Shown: positions 55,693 to 64,000 of the stretch, piece after piece
Numbering within the stretch: the first letter of the stretch is position 1
How the letters are laid out: each line of letters starts with the position of its first letter
NCBI GenBank assembly: GCA_003139695.1
Contig: PLJM01000011.1
Coordinates: 229,695 to 293,694, forward strand
Source: Candidatus Dormiibacterota bacterium
GTDB lineage: Bacteria; Chloroflexota; Dormibacteria; Dormibacterales; Dormibacteraceae
Direction: 5' to 3'
Length of the DNA stretch: 64,000 nt
Notes under the pieces: model-generated
What the model was told of the DNA's origin: nothing
Seen by the model: only the letters and a program-made list of their open reading frames with translations
The model's database searches: none
Position numbers and translations under genes: made by a program

Positions 55693-58662
55693 ATGAATTC
55701 CGATCGAGCAACGTTTGTCACCCGCATCGCCCTCTCCGCCGCCACAGCTATCCTGATCCTGGCCGGCGCCACGCTCAACGTAAACGGCCGCGTCGGGCAG
55801 GCGGCCCTTCTGGCTGCGATCGCCGGGCTGCTTGCTCTGGTGGCAGGCGCCTTGAATAGGACCTGGAAGATTGCGGTCCCAGTGGCCATCGCCGCCCTCG
55901 TCGTGTCGGTGATCACCCCGCAGTTCGGCTTCTTCGACATCGTCGGCCTGGCGCTGCTGGCTCTCGGTGGCTTTGCCGGCAGCCTTGCGTACCGCAGCTT
56001 CACCGAGGCGATGCGTCGCCAGCTGGACGACATGAAGCGGCTGAACGTGCAGCTCGAGGAAAAGCATCGCGCCTTCTTGGCCGCCACCTCGGACGCCGAC
56101 AGCGGAGCACCGCCCGGAGACGTGGCGGCGCTGACCGCGAATATCGCCCACCAGATCGGCTCGGCGTTCGCCTGTTACTTTCTCGCATCGCCCGACGGCA
56201 AGCAGTTCGTTCCCCAGCCGCCGGGAATCGGGCTGGAGCGCCTGCACCCGCAGCCGGTGAACAGGGTGCCGGGTGGGGCCGGGCCGCTGACCGCGGCGAT
56301 CGAGGCGGGCCAGGAGTTCGTCGGGCGAGATGACAGTGGGTTGCGGGAGCTGGCCCACTATCTCCCGGAGGACCTCCACATCGAGAGCCTGATGGCGGTG
56401 CCGATGCCGATCGGAGAGCACATCGGTGGATTCGTGCTGCTCGGCAACAAGCCGGGCGGCTTCACCGATGACGACCGCCGGCTGGCGCGCACGCTGACCC
56501 TGCGCGCCGGAGCGCAGCTGGCAAGCGCGCACGCTGTGGCGCTGTCGCGCAAGGAGTCGGCGCGGTATTCGCTGTTGAACGAGCTCGTTAAGGAAGCGTC
56601 CGGCAAGTCGATGAAAGAGGTGCTCGACCTGGTCCTAGACAAGGGAAAGCAGGTGATTCGCTACGACGCCGGCAGCGTCGCTCTGTTCCAGGCCGACAAC
56701 ACATACGTCGTGCTCGGCGGATCGGGCGGCTCCCTCCCCATCGCGGGGCCACTGGCGAAGGTCCGCGATGGCGAGACTGTGCTGCGCCCCTATGTCACCG
56801 TCGACGAGGGCATTTTCAGCGGGCTCATCCCGAGCTCCGAGGGCGGCACCGCCAACGAGGCGCTCACGCCAATCCGTGGCAAGGACGGCGTCTTCGGCGC
56901 CATCTGCCTGGGCCGCAACGGCACCACCGGGTTCAACCAGCGCGACATCGCGGCCCTCGACGAGCTCGGCTCGATGGCCGGCGTTGCGGTCGATGGCTCC
57001 CGAATCCTTGAGGGCGTCACCGGCCAGGCCTCGAAGAAGGATATGGCGCTCGACGCGCTGGGCGAGGTGTCGCAGGCGCTCACCACCGTCACGCAGGGCT
57101 CCGAGGTACTCAAGCAGAAGACGCTGGAAACGGCCGTTCTGGTCACCACTGCGAGCGCAGGGCTGCTGACCCGAACCCAAGGCGACGGGAGCCAGAAGAC
57201 GATCAAGTCGCTCAACCTGCCGTCCACGGTCGACGACCTGGTGGTGCAGAACGGTCAGGGCCTGATCGGGGCGGTGATGCTGAGCGAGCAGCCCATAGCG
57301 GTGCCAGACCTCAGCCAGAGCCCTGAGCTTCAGTCGCCGCCCGACCTCAGCCACTTCGGGCTGCACGCCGCCATCTGCATGCCGATGCTGGAGGACGGCA
57401 ACCTGTGGGGAACGCTGTCGGTGTTCGACGTCAAGAAACGTGAGTGGACGACCGACGATCTGCGCGTGCTGGCCACGCTTGGCAACCAAGGCGTTGTCGC
57501 GCTCAGAAACGCGGAGTTGTACGACAGCAGCCAGCGAGACGTCTGGGAGCTCCGCAACCTGCAGGATGCGCTCCAGGCGGCGACCTCCGCCAATGACCTG
57601 AACCAGGTGCTTAAGGTGGTGCTGGAGGGCGCGGCCAACGCGTCGAGCGCCCAGATCGGGTGCCTGGCCCTTGACGACTCGGGCAAGTTGGTGCTGAAAG
57701 CCGCATCCGGGACCGAATCGGCTACCGCCGAAAAGCTCGCTCTTGGCGAGCTCGGTGGCGACATCTGTCGGCTTGTCTTCGATACGGGCAAGCCGTTCAT
57801 GGAGGCGATGGAACAGGACACGGTCAACGAGAGCCCGCTCAACCCACGCGCAGTGCTGTGCGTCCCGATTACGTTGCGCGGCAAGTCCACCGGCGTGCTT
57901 TTCCTAGCCAACTATCAGCTCGGCCACGTGTTCACGCCTGATCACATGAACCTGGTCACAGAGCTGGCCGCGCAGGCGGGAGTAACCATCGAAAACGCCC
58001 GCCTCGTCAAAGAAAACCAGGAGGGTTTCTTGTCATCCCTCGAGGCGCTCGCCGCCTCCGTCGACGAGCGCGACCCGTACACCGCAGGCCACTCCCATCG
58101 AGTCACGCAGTACGCCCTCATGATCGCCCGCCAGATGAAGTACGCGCCCACCGACCAGGACGCATGGATAAGGCTCGAGCGCGGAGGCATGCTGCACGAT
58201 ATCGGGAAGATCAGGGTGCCGGATGCGATCCTCACCAAGGCGGGCAAGCTGACGGACGCCGAGTTCGCGACGATGAAAGAGCACCCAGTCACCGGGTTCA
58301 ACATCCTCAAGAGATTGAAGGTGCTCAGCCATGAGCTGGAGATCGTGCTCTCGCACCACGAGCGCTTCGACGGCAAGGGCTACCCCGATCGCAAAAAGGG
58401 CGACGAGCTTCCTATCTTCGTGTGGATCGCCAGCGCGGCCGACGCGATTGATGCAATGACCTCCGACCGCCCATACCGCAAGGCGATGTCGCTCGAGGTC
58501 GCGGTCGAGCAGGTGCGCGCGGGCGCGGGCACGCATTTCCACCCGGACGTGGCAGAGGCAGTGCTCGACGCAGCTCACAACGGCAGCCTGAAAGTCATCT
58601 CACAGGAAAACCTTTACAAAGACGCGCCGGCGATCGGAACGTTCGAGAATCCGACCGCCTAG
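55693..58662 (+). CDS. Membrane protein with four GAF domains and HD-GYP phosphodiesterase
   Basis: A 989-aa protein. About four transmembrane helices occupy residues 10-98, followed by a coiled linker (EAMRRQLDDMKRLNVQLEEK). Four GAF-like domains lie near 140-280, 300-440, 455-615 and 635-775. The HD-GYP domain has AGHSHRVTQYALMIARQM, GMLHDIGKIRVPDAILTK, SHHERFDGKGYPDRKKGDEL and AAADAIDAMTSDRPYR. All catalytic HD-GYP residues seem present, so cyclic di-GMP hydrolysis is expected. It is divergent from rsh. Confidence 0.92.
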   Translation: MNSDRATFVTRIALSAATAILILAGATLNVNGRVGQAALLAAIAGLLALVAGALNRTWKIAVPVAIAALVVSVITPQFGFFDIVGLALLALGGFAGSLAYRSFTEAMRRQLDDMKRLNVQLEEKHRAFLAATSDADSGAPPGDVAALTANIAHQIGSAFACYFLASPDGKQFVPQPPGIGLERLHPQPVNRVPGGAGPLTAAIEAGQEFVGRDDSGLRELAHYLPEDLHIESLMAVPMPIGEHIGGFVLLGNKPGGFTDDDRRLARTLTLRAGAQLASAHAVALSRKESARYSLLNELVKEASGKSMKEVLDLVLDKGKQVIRYDAGSVALFQADNTYVVLGGSGGSLPIAGPLAKVRDGETVLRPYVTVDEGIFSGLIPSSEGGTANEALTPIRGKDGVFGAICLGRNGTTGFNQRDIAALDELGSMAGVAVDGSRILEGVTGQASKKDMALDALGEVSQALTTVTQGSEVLKQKTLETAVLVTTASAGLLTRTQGDGSQKTIKSLNLPSTVDDLVVQNGQGLIGAVMLSEQPIAVPDLSQSPELQSPPDLSHFGLHAAICMPMLEDGNLWGTLSVFDVKKREWTTDDLRVLATLGNQGVVALRNAELYDSSQRDVWELRNLQDALQAATSANDLNQVLKVVLEGAANASSAQIGCLALDDSGKLVLKAASGTESATAEKLALGELGGDICRLVFDTGKPFMEAMEQDTVNESPLNPRAVLCVPITLRGKSTGVLFLANYQLGHVFTPDHMNLVTELAAQAGVTIENARLVKENQEGFLSSLEALAASVDERDPYTAGHSHRVTQYALMIARQMKYAPTDQDAWIRLERGGMLHDIGKIRVPDAILTKAGKLTDAEFATMKEHPVTGFNILKRLKVLSHELEIVLSHHERFDGKGYPDRKKGDELPIFVWIASAADAIDAMTSDRPYRKAMSLEVAVEQVRAGAGTHFHPDVAEAVLDAAHNGSLKVISQENLYKDAPAIGTFENPTA

Positions 58663-58663
58663 G

Positions 58664-60130
58664 TCAGTACGCCCGCGCCAAGGCGACTCGATGCGTGGCC
58701 GGCTTGCCGCACACCAGGCACTTTCCCGAAGCCCTCTCGTCGGGGTCGATGGTGCGAACTGTCACGCCGCCTGCCTCCGCCTTGATGCGGGCCTCGCACT
58801 CGGCGTCGCCACACCATGGCACCCAGACGAAGCCGATGCCAACCTTGAAATGAGCGACGACCTCGGCGAGAGTCGACCTCTCAAACGTGTTCTCTTTGAG
58901 GAAGCCCTGCGCCCGCTCGAACAGGGCCTTCTGAAATGAGGCCAGCTCGTCCGCCAGCCGCGCGCCAATACCTGCGACCGGCACTGGACGTCGCTGCCGA
59001 GACAGCCGGTCGACCAGCTCCACCTGGCCGGCGTCGACGTCGCGACCTCCCACGTTGAGGCGCAGGGGAACTCCCTTCATCTCCCAGTGCGCGTACTTGT
59101 CGCCCGGCCTCTCGTCGCGCCAATCGACTTTATGGCGGATCCCCGCTGCCTTGAGCTCGCCGCTCCATCCTCCGATGAACGTCTCGACCTTTGCCCTGCT
59201 CTCCGCATCCCTGAAGATCGGGACGATCACGACCTGGATCGGCGCCACCCTCGGAGGCACGATGAGACCGGAATCGTCCCCGTGCGCCATCACCAGCGCC
59301 CCGACGAGGCGGGTGGTGATGCCCCACGACGTCGAGTAGCACAACTCGCGCTCGTTTTCCTTGTTCGAGAAGGAGATGTCGTAGGCACGGGCGAAGTTCT
59401 GGCCGAAGTAGTGAGACGTCCCCATCTGGAGGGCCATGCCGTCGCGCATGAGACCTTCGATCGTGAGGGTGTAAACGGCGCCCGGGAACGTCTCGGCGGG
59501 TGACTTCTTGCCGGCCAGCACGGGCACCGCGAGCCACTCCTGCGCGATATCGCGGTAGTAGCCGAGGATCAGGTCCACCTCGTCCATCGCCTCTTGAGCG
59601 CTGGCGTGGAAGGTGTGCCCCTCCTGCCACCAGAACTCGCGCGAGCGCAGGAACAGACGGGTGCGCATCTCCCACCGCACCACGCTGTTCCACTGGTTGG
59701 TGAGCTGCGGCAGGTCGCGGTGGCTCTGGATGTAGCGCTTGATGATCGATCCGACGATGGTCTCGGACGTCGGACGCACCGCCAGCGGCTCCTCCAGCTC
59801 CTCGTTTCCAGAGCCGGCCCTGGTCACCCATGCAACCTCGGGCGCGAAGCCCTCGACATGCTCCGCCTCTTTGATCAGGTAATCGCGCGGTATCAGGAGC
59901 GGAAAAGCCCAGTTCTCGTGGCCGCTTTCTTTGATCATGTCGTCGAATGCGCGCTGGATAGCCTCCCACATCGCCCATCCATAGGGACGGACGACCATCA
60001 TGCCGCGAATTCCCGACCAGTCGGCCAGCTCGGCCTTGCGGACGACGTCCGTGTACCAGCGGTCGAAATCGGCGGACATCTTGGTGATGTCCTTCACGAA
60101 GTCCTGCTGCTCTTCGGCGACCTCTTTCAT
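58664..60130 (-). CDS. proS: Proline-tRNA ligase, archaeal/eukaryotic type
   Basis: Class IIa synthetase of 488 aa without the bacterial INS editing domain. It has FDRWYTDVVRKAELADWSGI, VVRPYGWAMWEAIQRAFDDM, AVRPTSETIVGSIIKRYIQS, WEMRTRLFLRSREFWWQEGH, and the C-terminal zinc-type domain with VPWCGDAECEARIK and GKCLVCGKPA. This form is common in archaea, eukaryotes and part of the Terrabacteria. ATG shares ATGA with ispG; it ends one base short of the convergent HD-GYP gene. Confidence 0.95.
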   Translation of the reverse strand: MKEVAEEQQDFVKDITKMSADFDRWYTDVVRKAELADWSGIRGMMVVRPYGWAMWEAIQRAFDDMIKESGHENWAFPLLIPRDYLIKEAEHVEGFAPEVAWVTRAGSGNEELEEPLAVRPTSETIVGSIIKRYIQSHRDLPQLTNQWNSVVRWEMRTRLFLRSREFWWQEGHTFHASAQEAMDEVDLILGYYRDIAQEWLAVPVLAGKKSPAETFPGAVYTLTIEGLMRDGMALQMGTSHYFGQNFARAYDISFSNKENERELCYSTSWGITTRLVGALVMAHGDDSGLIVPPRVAPIQVVIVPIFRDAESRAKVETFIGGWSGELKAAGIRHKVDWRDERPGDKYAHWEMKGVPLRLNVGGRDVDAGQVELVDRLSRQRRPVPVAGIGARLADELASFQKALFERAQGFLKENTFERSTLAEVVAHFKVGIGFVWVPWCGDAECEARIKAEAGGVTVRTIDPDERASGKCLVCGKPATHRVALARAY

Positions 60131-61236
60131 CCGACGCGTTCAGCGGCGATCGCGTCGATCTCGGCAAGCAGCACGGGCAGCAGCTCCTCCTGGGGAACAG
60201 TTTTGAAGAGCTTGCCCTTCTTGAAGATGACGCCCTTGCCGCGGCCGCCGGTCACGCCGATATCGGCGTGTCGTGCCTCGGCCGGCCCATTGACCACGCA
60301 GCCCATGACGGCGACGGTGATCGGGATCTTGAGCCTTGCGATGTGGGCCTCGACCGCCTTCACCATCGGGACCATGTCGTACTCGAGCCTTCCGCACGTC
60401 GGGCACGCGACAAGGGTCGCGCTCTCGTTTCGGATGGCGAGCGTCTTCAGGATCTCATGTGCGACCCGAATCTCCTCTCGCGGATCGGACGTCGCAAGCG
60501 AGACACGGATCGTGTCGCCGATGCCCTCGCTGAGCAGAATGCCCATGCCCACGGCGCTGCGAATGCTGCCCGCCTCCACCGGCCCCGATTCGGTCACGCC
60601 AAGGTGGATCGGATACGGCCGAAGCGCCGCGAACTTGCGGTTGGCCATGATGTTCGTCCAGACATCGGTCGCCTTCAACGACACCTTGATGAAGCCCGGC
60701 CCATAGTCGAGCTCCTCCAGGATCTTGCAGTGGCCGAGCGCCACCTCGACCATGCGGTCTGCGGTCTGCTCGCGGTTGTCGCGGTCGATGTGGTGCTCCT
60801 CCCGCATCGTTTTGTGGACCTCTTCCGGAAGTGAGCCCGCATTGACGCCGATGCGGAACGGGATCTGGCGTTCCTTGGCGGCGTTGACCACCTTGGTCAC
60901 CTTGTCGCGGTCCGGGATGTTGCCCGGGTTCAGGCGGAGGCAGGCGACGCCCGCCTCGATCGCCATAAGGGCCAGCGTGTGGTCGTAATGGATGTCGGCG
61001 ATGACGGGGAGCGGCGAGCCCTTGACGATCTCCTTCAACGCTTCGGCCGCCTCGCGGTCGGGCACCGCTGGGCGCACGATCTCGCAGCCCGCCTCTTTCA
61101 GCTCATGGATCTGCCGCAGCGTGGCTTTGACATCGCGCGTGTCGGTCTTGGTCATCGTCTGGACCGCGATGGGCGCCGCGCCGCCGATCACGACACCGCC
61201 GACGTTGACTGGTATCGACTTACGTCGTGGGACCAT
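60127..61236 (-). CDS. ispG: 4-hydroxy-3-methylbut-2-enyl diphosphate synthase
   Basis: Fe-S enzyme of the non-mevalonate isoprenoid pathway, 369 aa. N-terminal TIM barrel (VQTMTKTDTRDVKATLRQIH, LPVIADIHYDHTLALMAIEA, RLNPGNI) and C-terminal cluster domain with CPTCGRLEYDM and MGCVVNGPAEARHADIGVTG, giving the three Cys ligands. The common NGPGE reads NGPAE. ATG at 61236 shares one base with the rseP stop (TGATG). Dxr, RseP and IspG are in one operon. Confidence 0.95.
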   Translation of the reverse strand: MVPRRKSIPVNVGGVVIGGAAPIAVQTMTKTDTRDVKATLRQIHELKEAGCEIVRPAVPDREAAEALKEIVKGSPLPVIADIHYDHTLALMAIEAGVACLRLNPGNIPDRDKVTKVVNAAKERQIPFRIGVNAGSLPEEVHKTMREEHHIDRDNREQTADRMVEVALGHCKILEELDYGPGFIKVSLKATDVWTNIMANRKFAALRPYPIHLGVTESGPVEAGSIRSAVGMGILLSEGIGDTIRVSLATSDPREEIRVAHEILKTLAIRNESATLVACPTCGRLEYDMVPMVKAVEAHIARLKIPITVAVMGCVVNGPAEARHADIGVTGGRGKGVIFKKGKLFKTVPQEELLPVLLAEIDAIAAERVG

Positions 61237-62312
61237 CAGTGGATACCCGTGAACTGGCCCGCGGCGAGGCGCTGGATGTCGAGGAAGCTGATGAGCGCCG
61301 CCAGGGCGAGCAATGCCACCAGGCCCCATCGCTGGAAGTTCATCTCCATGTTCCGGTCGAACGGCCGGCGCCTGATCCACTCGATGACCACGATCACGAT
61401 CCGGCCGCCGTCGAGGGCCAGAAGCGGGAGCAGGTTGGTGAACCCGAGGGCGACCGAGAGCAGCGCCACCAGGAAGATGTAGGTCGGAGGGCCCTGGCTC
61501 ACGGATTCCGCGGTTATCGCGCCGATGCCGATCGGACCGGTCAGACCTTGAGGGCCGAACAGGCCGCCCTTGACTTGGCCCGAGACCAGGGCGTCAATCC
61601 CCTGGACGATGCTCTTTACCGCCACGAATGGAAACGTGACGCCGTCCTGGATGGCCGTTTGCGCTGTAAGCACCCTCGGCGCGACCCCGACGCCGATCAA
61701 GCAAACGACAGGGGCCGTCGTGGTGCAGGTCGGCGTCACCGTGACCGCGAAAGGCTTCCCGTCAGGGTGGACGCCTGTCAGCACCAGGGGCTGCCCTGGA
61801 TGGGCATTCTCCTCGGCCGAGATGAATCCTGGCGCGCTCACTGGCTTGCCGTTCACGCTGCGAACGCTGTCTCCGACCTGGAGGCCCGCCACCGCTGCGG
61901 GCGTGCCGGCCAGGACCCGCTGGATCTTGCCGGGGTCGTCGTTCAGCTGCGTCAGCTCGAAACCGGTGATCAGGAGCATGGCGATCAGGAAGTTGGCCAG
62001 CGGCCCCGCGAACAGGATCCCGATCCTCTGCACGGGATGCTTTGAGTGGAACCCGTTCGGCTCGTCGAAGTCGCCTGCCTCCATCCCGCCCATGCGGACG
62101 TACCCGAGGATCGGGAACGCCCGAAGCGCATACATGGTGCCGCCGCGGACGAACGAAATCAGCTTCGGGCCGGCGCCAACCGAGAACTCGATCACGCGCA
62201 CCTTGAACAGCTTGGCGGCCAGGAAATGGCCGCCCTCGTGGGGTGCGATCAGGATCAGAAACATCCCGCAGATGCCGACGGCGGTCAGGAGCCAGTAGAG
62301 CAGTGTGCTCAC
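61236..62312 (-). CDS. rseP: Site-2 protease, M50 family (RseP-like)
   Basis: Intramembrane zinc metalloprotease of 358 aa. Metal site LIAPHEGGHFLAAKLF near residue 22, first helix N-terminal, ILGYVRMGGMEAGD, a PDZ domain (VLAGTPAAVAGLQVGDSVRS, VNGKPVSA) and the third metal-ligand region NLLPLLALDGGRI, where NPxPxLDGG is usual. About four transmembrane segments. GTG shares GTGA with dxr; the dxr-rseP-ispG order is common. Confidence 0.95.
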   Translation of the reverse strand: MSTLLYWLLTAVGICGMFLILIAPHEGGHFLAAKLFKVRVIEFSVGAGPKLISFVRGGTMYALRAFPILGYVRMGGMEAGDFDEPNGFHSKHPVQRIGILFAGPLANFLIAMLLITGFELTQLNDDPGKIQRVLAGTPAAVAGLQVGDSVRSVNGKPVSAPGFISAEENAHPGQPLVLTGVHPDGKPFAVTVTPTCTTTAPVVCLIGVGVAPRVLTAQTAIQDGVTFPFVAVKSIVQGIDALVSGQVKGGLFGPQGLTGPIGIGAITAESVSQGPPTYIFLVALLSVALGFTNLLPLLALDGGRIVIVVIEWIRRRPFDRNMEMNFQRWGLVALLALAALISFLDIQRLAAGQFTGIH

Positions 62313-63421
62313 GTCTTCAGCCTACCGGACTTGACTTTTACGTACTCCCTAGCCCAACGGTCGGCCTCCAGGATCTCCTCCAGCGAATCCCCGGTGCCCG
62401 GAAAGGCATGGAGGGCTCTTTCGACGGCCTGCACGATCCCACTGAATGGAATGGCGCCCAAGAGGAAGGCGTTGACGGCCTCTTCGTTGGCGGCGTTCAG
62501 CACCGCGGGGCGGCCTCCGCCCTTGAGCGCCGCCTCGCGTGCCAGGCCGACGCTGGGGAAGCGCTCCTCGTCGAGGCTATGAAAGTCGAGGGCGTCGAGC
62601 TCCTCGACCACGGTTGGGGGAACGGCATCGGCCAGCCGGTCCGGGTAGCCGAGCGCGACGGAGATCGGCAGCCTCATGTCCGGACGTCCGAGCTGTGCCT
62701 TGAGAGAACCGTCGACGAACTCCACCATCGAATGCACGACGCTCTGAGGGTGGATGACGACCGAGATCCGCTCGAGCGCCACGTCGAACAGGTGGTGGGC
62801 CTCGATCACCTCCAGCCCCTTGTTCATGAGCGTCGCGGAGTCGATCGTCACCTTCGGGCCCATTGACCAGCGGGGATGATTCAGCGCCTCTTCCAGCGTC
62901 ACCTGGTCGAGGTCGAGGTCGGGGTGCGCCCAGAATGGTCCCCCGCTGGCGGTGAGAATCAGGCGGCGGACGCTGTCCCGACTCTCGCCCCAAAGGCACT
63001 GCCAGATGGCGCTGTGCTCGGAGTCAACGGGCCTGATGCCACGCTGCCCGGCGGCCTTCATCACGAGCGCACCTGCCATGACGAGGACTTCCTTCGTCGC
63101 CAGCGCGACCTCCTTGCCGGCTTTCAGTGCGTGGAGGGTGGGCGCAAGCGCGCGAGCGCCTGGGATGGCGACGACCACGAGGTCGCAGCGCGGGTCCGTG
63201 ACCATGGCCTCGACTCGCGTGTCGAAGTCCGCTTCCCCGGCCTGGCCCTGGATGAGGTACTCCGCGGTGCGCTTGGCCGACCGGCGGCCCTCGGTCAGCC
63301 CGAACAATCGCAGGCGGGCCGGATTGCGGTCGATGACGTCGAGGGTCTGCTGCCCGATGGACCCGGTCGCGCCGAGGACTGCAACGTTGACTGGGCGCCC
63401 CAGGGGCCCTCGCGAAGTCAC
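62309..63421 (-). CDS. dxr: 1-deoxy-D-xylulose-5-phosphate reductoisomerase
   Basis: Converts DXP to MEP with NADPH, 370 aa. NADPH loop VAVLGATGSIGQQTLDVID, ALATKEVLVMAGALVM, PVDSEHSAIWQCLWG, LTASGGPFW, VTIDSATLMNKGLEVIEAHH and VIHPQSVVHSMVEFVDGS are all present. GTG at 63421, with AGAGG seven bases upstream; an 8-bp inverted repeat (CGAAGTCA/TGACTTCG) spans the start. Confidence 0.96.
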   Translation of the reverse strand: MTSRGPLGRPVNVAVLGATGSIGQQTLDVIDRNPARLRLFGLTEGRRSAKRTAEYLIQGQAGEADFDTRVEAMVTDPRCDLVVVAIPGARALAPTLHALKAGKEVALATKEVLVMAGALVMKAAGQRGIRPVDSEHSAIWQCLWGESRDSVRRLILTASGGPFWAHPDLDLDQVTLEEALNHPRWSMGPKVTIDSATLMNKGLEVIEAHHLFDVALERISVVIHPQSVVHSMVEFVDGSLKAQLGRPDMRLPISVALGYPDRLADAVPPTVVEELDALDFHSLDEERFPSVGLAREAALKGGGRPAVLNAANEEAVNAFLLGAIPFSGIVQAVERALHAFPGTGDSLEEILEADRWAREYVKVKSGRLKT

Positions 63422-63449
63422 GGCGAAGCCTCTGACTTCGTGGGGATCC

Positions 63450-64000
63450 TCATTGCAGGAGGTGGAACAGCGTCACGTAGAAGTAAACGAGGATGGGGGG
63501 AAACAGGATTGAATCGAGGCGGTCGAGAACGCCGCCGTGTCCTGGGATGAGGTTCGACGAGTCCTTGACCTCGGCGATGCGCTTCATCTGGGACTCCACA
63601 AGATCACCGATCTGGGCGCTGACGCCGACCAGAATTCCGATCGCGATTGCGTGGATCGGCCTAAGACCAATGATGAATGAGACTCCGACGAACATGACGA
63701 TTACGGCTCCCACCACCCCGGCGACAGCGCCCTCGAGCGTCTTGCGCGGGCTGATCGCGGGGAAGAACGGGCGGCGCCCGATCCTGCTGCCGACGAGCAG
63801 GGCCGCGGCGTCATTGGCGACCACCGCGAAGATGATGAAGAGCGCCCAGACCATTCCGTGCGACTTCGACGAGTAGAGGACCAGGTAATAGTTGAAAGGC
63901 ATGCCGATGTACAGGGCGCCCGCCAGGCCCATCGCCCACCGGCCGAGTCCCTGGCGCCTGCCGGGCACGAAAAGGAACGCGGCGAGGCCGCCGACCAGGG
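63450..64000 (-). CDS. cdsA: Phosphatidate cytidylyltransferase (N-terminus beyond window)
   Basis: Forms CDP-diacylglycerol. The visible 183 residues contain about five membrane helices and the CTP transferase signature as SQMKRIAEVKDSSNLIPGHG and GVLDRLDSILF. The 5' part lies outside the window. The stop is 28 bases before dxr, in keeping with the conserved cdsA-dxr-rseP order. Confidence 0.93.
   Translation of the reverse strand, partial: LVGGLAAFLFVPGRRQGLGRWAMGLAGALYIGMPFNYYLVLYSSKSHGMVWALFIIFAVVANDAAALLVGSRIGRRPFFPAISPRKTLEGAVAGVVGAVIVMFVGVSFIIGLRPIHAIAIGILVGVSAQIGDLVESQMKRIAEVKDSSNLIPGHGGVLDRLDSILFPPILVYFYVTLFHLLQ

Noticed and set aside
1-64000. CRISPR arrays, tRNA or rRNA genes, insertion sequences, prophage
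   Set aside because: No direct-repeat arrays with spacers, no cloverleaf or rRNA sequences, no transposase, integrase or phage structural genes were seen; the baseplate J-like resemblance at 28.4 kb is a single domain in a cellular operon.

Overview
The window is 64 kb of dense, high-GC bacterial chromosome. About 62 protein genes are packed into long operons, mostly on the minus strand. I found no rRNA, tRNA, CRISPR array, prophage or insertion sequence, and no stretch over 300 bases lacks a gene. The gene content (non-mevalonate isoprenoid enzymes, archaeal/eukaryotic-type ProRS, SigB-like sigma factor with RsbW-like partner, Tad pilus without a visible secretin) suggests a monoderm-like, Terrabacteria-type organism such as Chloroflexota, Dormibacterota or Actinomycetota. 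I cannot place it more precisely from sequence alone.

Layout: 1-2.8 kb thrS, infC, rpmI; 2.8-4.7 kb dedA and an MFS exporter; 4.7-11.6 kb rsmA, tatD, metG, rsmI, dinG; 11.7-13 kb an orphan AAA+ ATPase on the plus strand; 13-16.4 kb plsC, cmk, rluB, scpB, scpA; 16.7-24 kb PIG-L deacetylase, recN, nadK, tlyA, DUF212, xseB, nusB, Asp23, efp, aroQ, aroB, aroK; 24.6-28.4 kb PH-domain protein, prepilin peptidase, aroE, mltG, DUF1292, ruvX; 28.4-33.8 kb a membrane-anchored protein, an FtsA/PilM-like ATPase and alaS; 33.8-36.8 kb pdxH and a SigB-type stress module; 37-40 kb aspS and hisS; 40-52 kb a Tad pilus locus with a hybrid kinase; 52-58.7 kb MBL hydrolase, SRPBCC-GNAT fusion, Rsh and a GAF/HD-GYP protein; 58.7-64 kb proS, ispG, rseP, dxr, cdsA.

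Adjacent genes usually share 4 bases, with NTGA acting as both start and stop, which implies strong translational coupling. In at least two places the shared codon seems to be CTG (rsmI, aroK). Two other genes seem to start with ATC (infC, tatD), each with a good Shine-Dalgarno sequence. Promoters that can be seen usually have a -10 box only 7-12 bases before the start codon, suggesting leaderless mRNAs. The most interesting items are: the CTG and ATC starts; a dispersed structured element in two intergenic regions (16.5 and 25.1 kb); SigB-type promoters in front of a ytxG-ytxH-rsbW-sigma operon; a two-gene FtsA-like/membrane-protein module inserted in the conserved alaS-ruvX neighbourhood; a TadZ with a cyclic-nucleotide-binding-like sensor; and an EF-P with an arginine at the tip of its loop.
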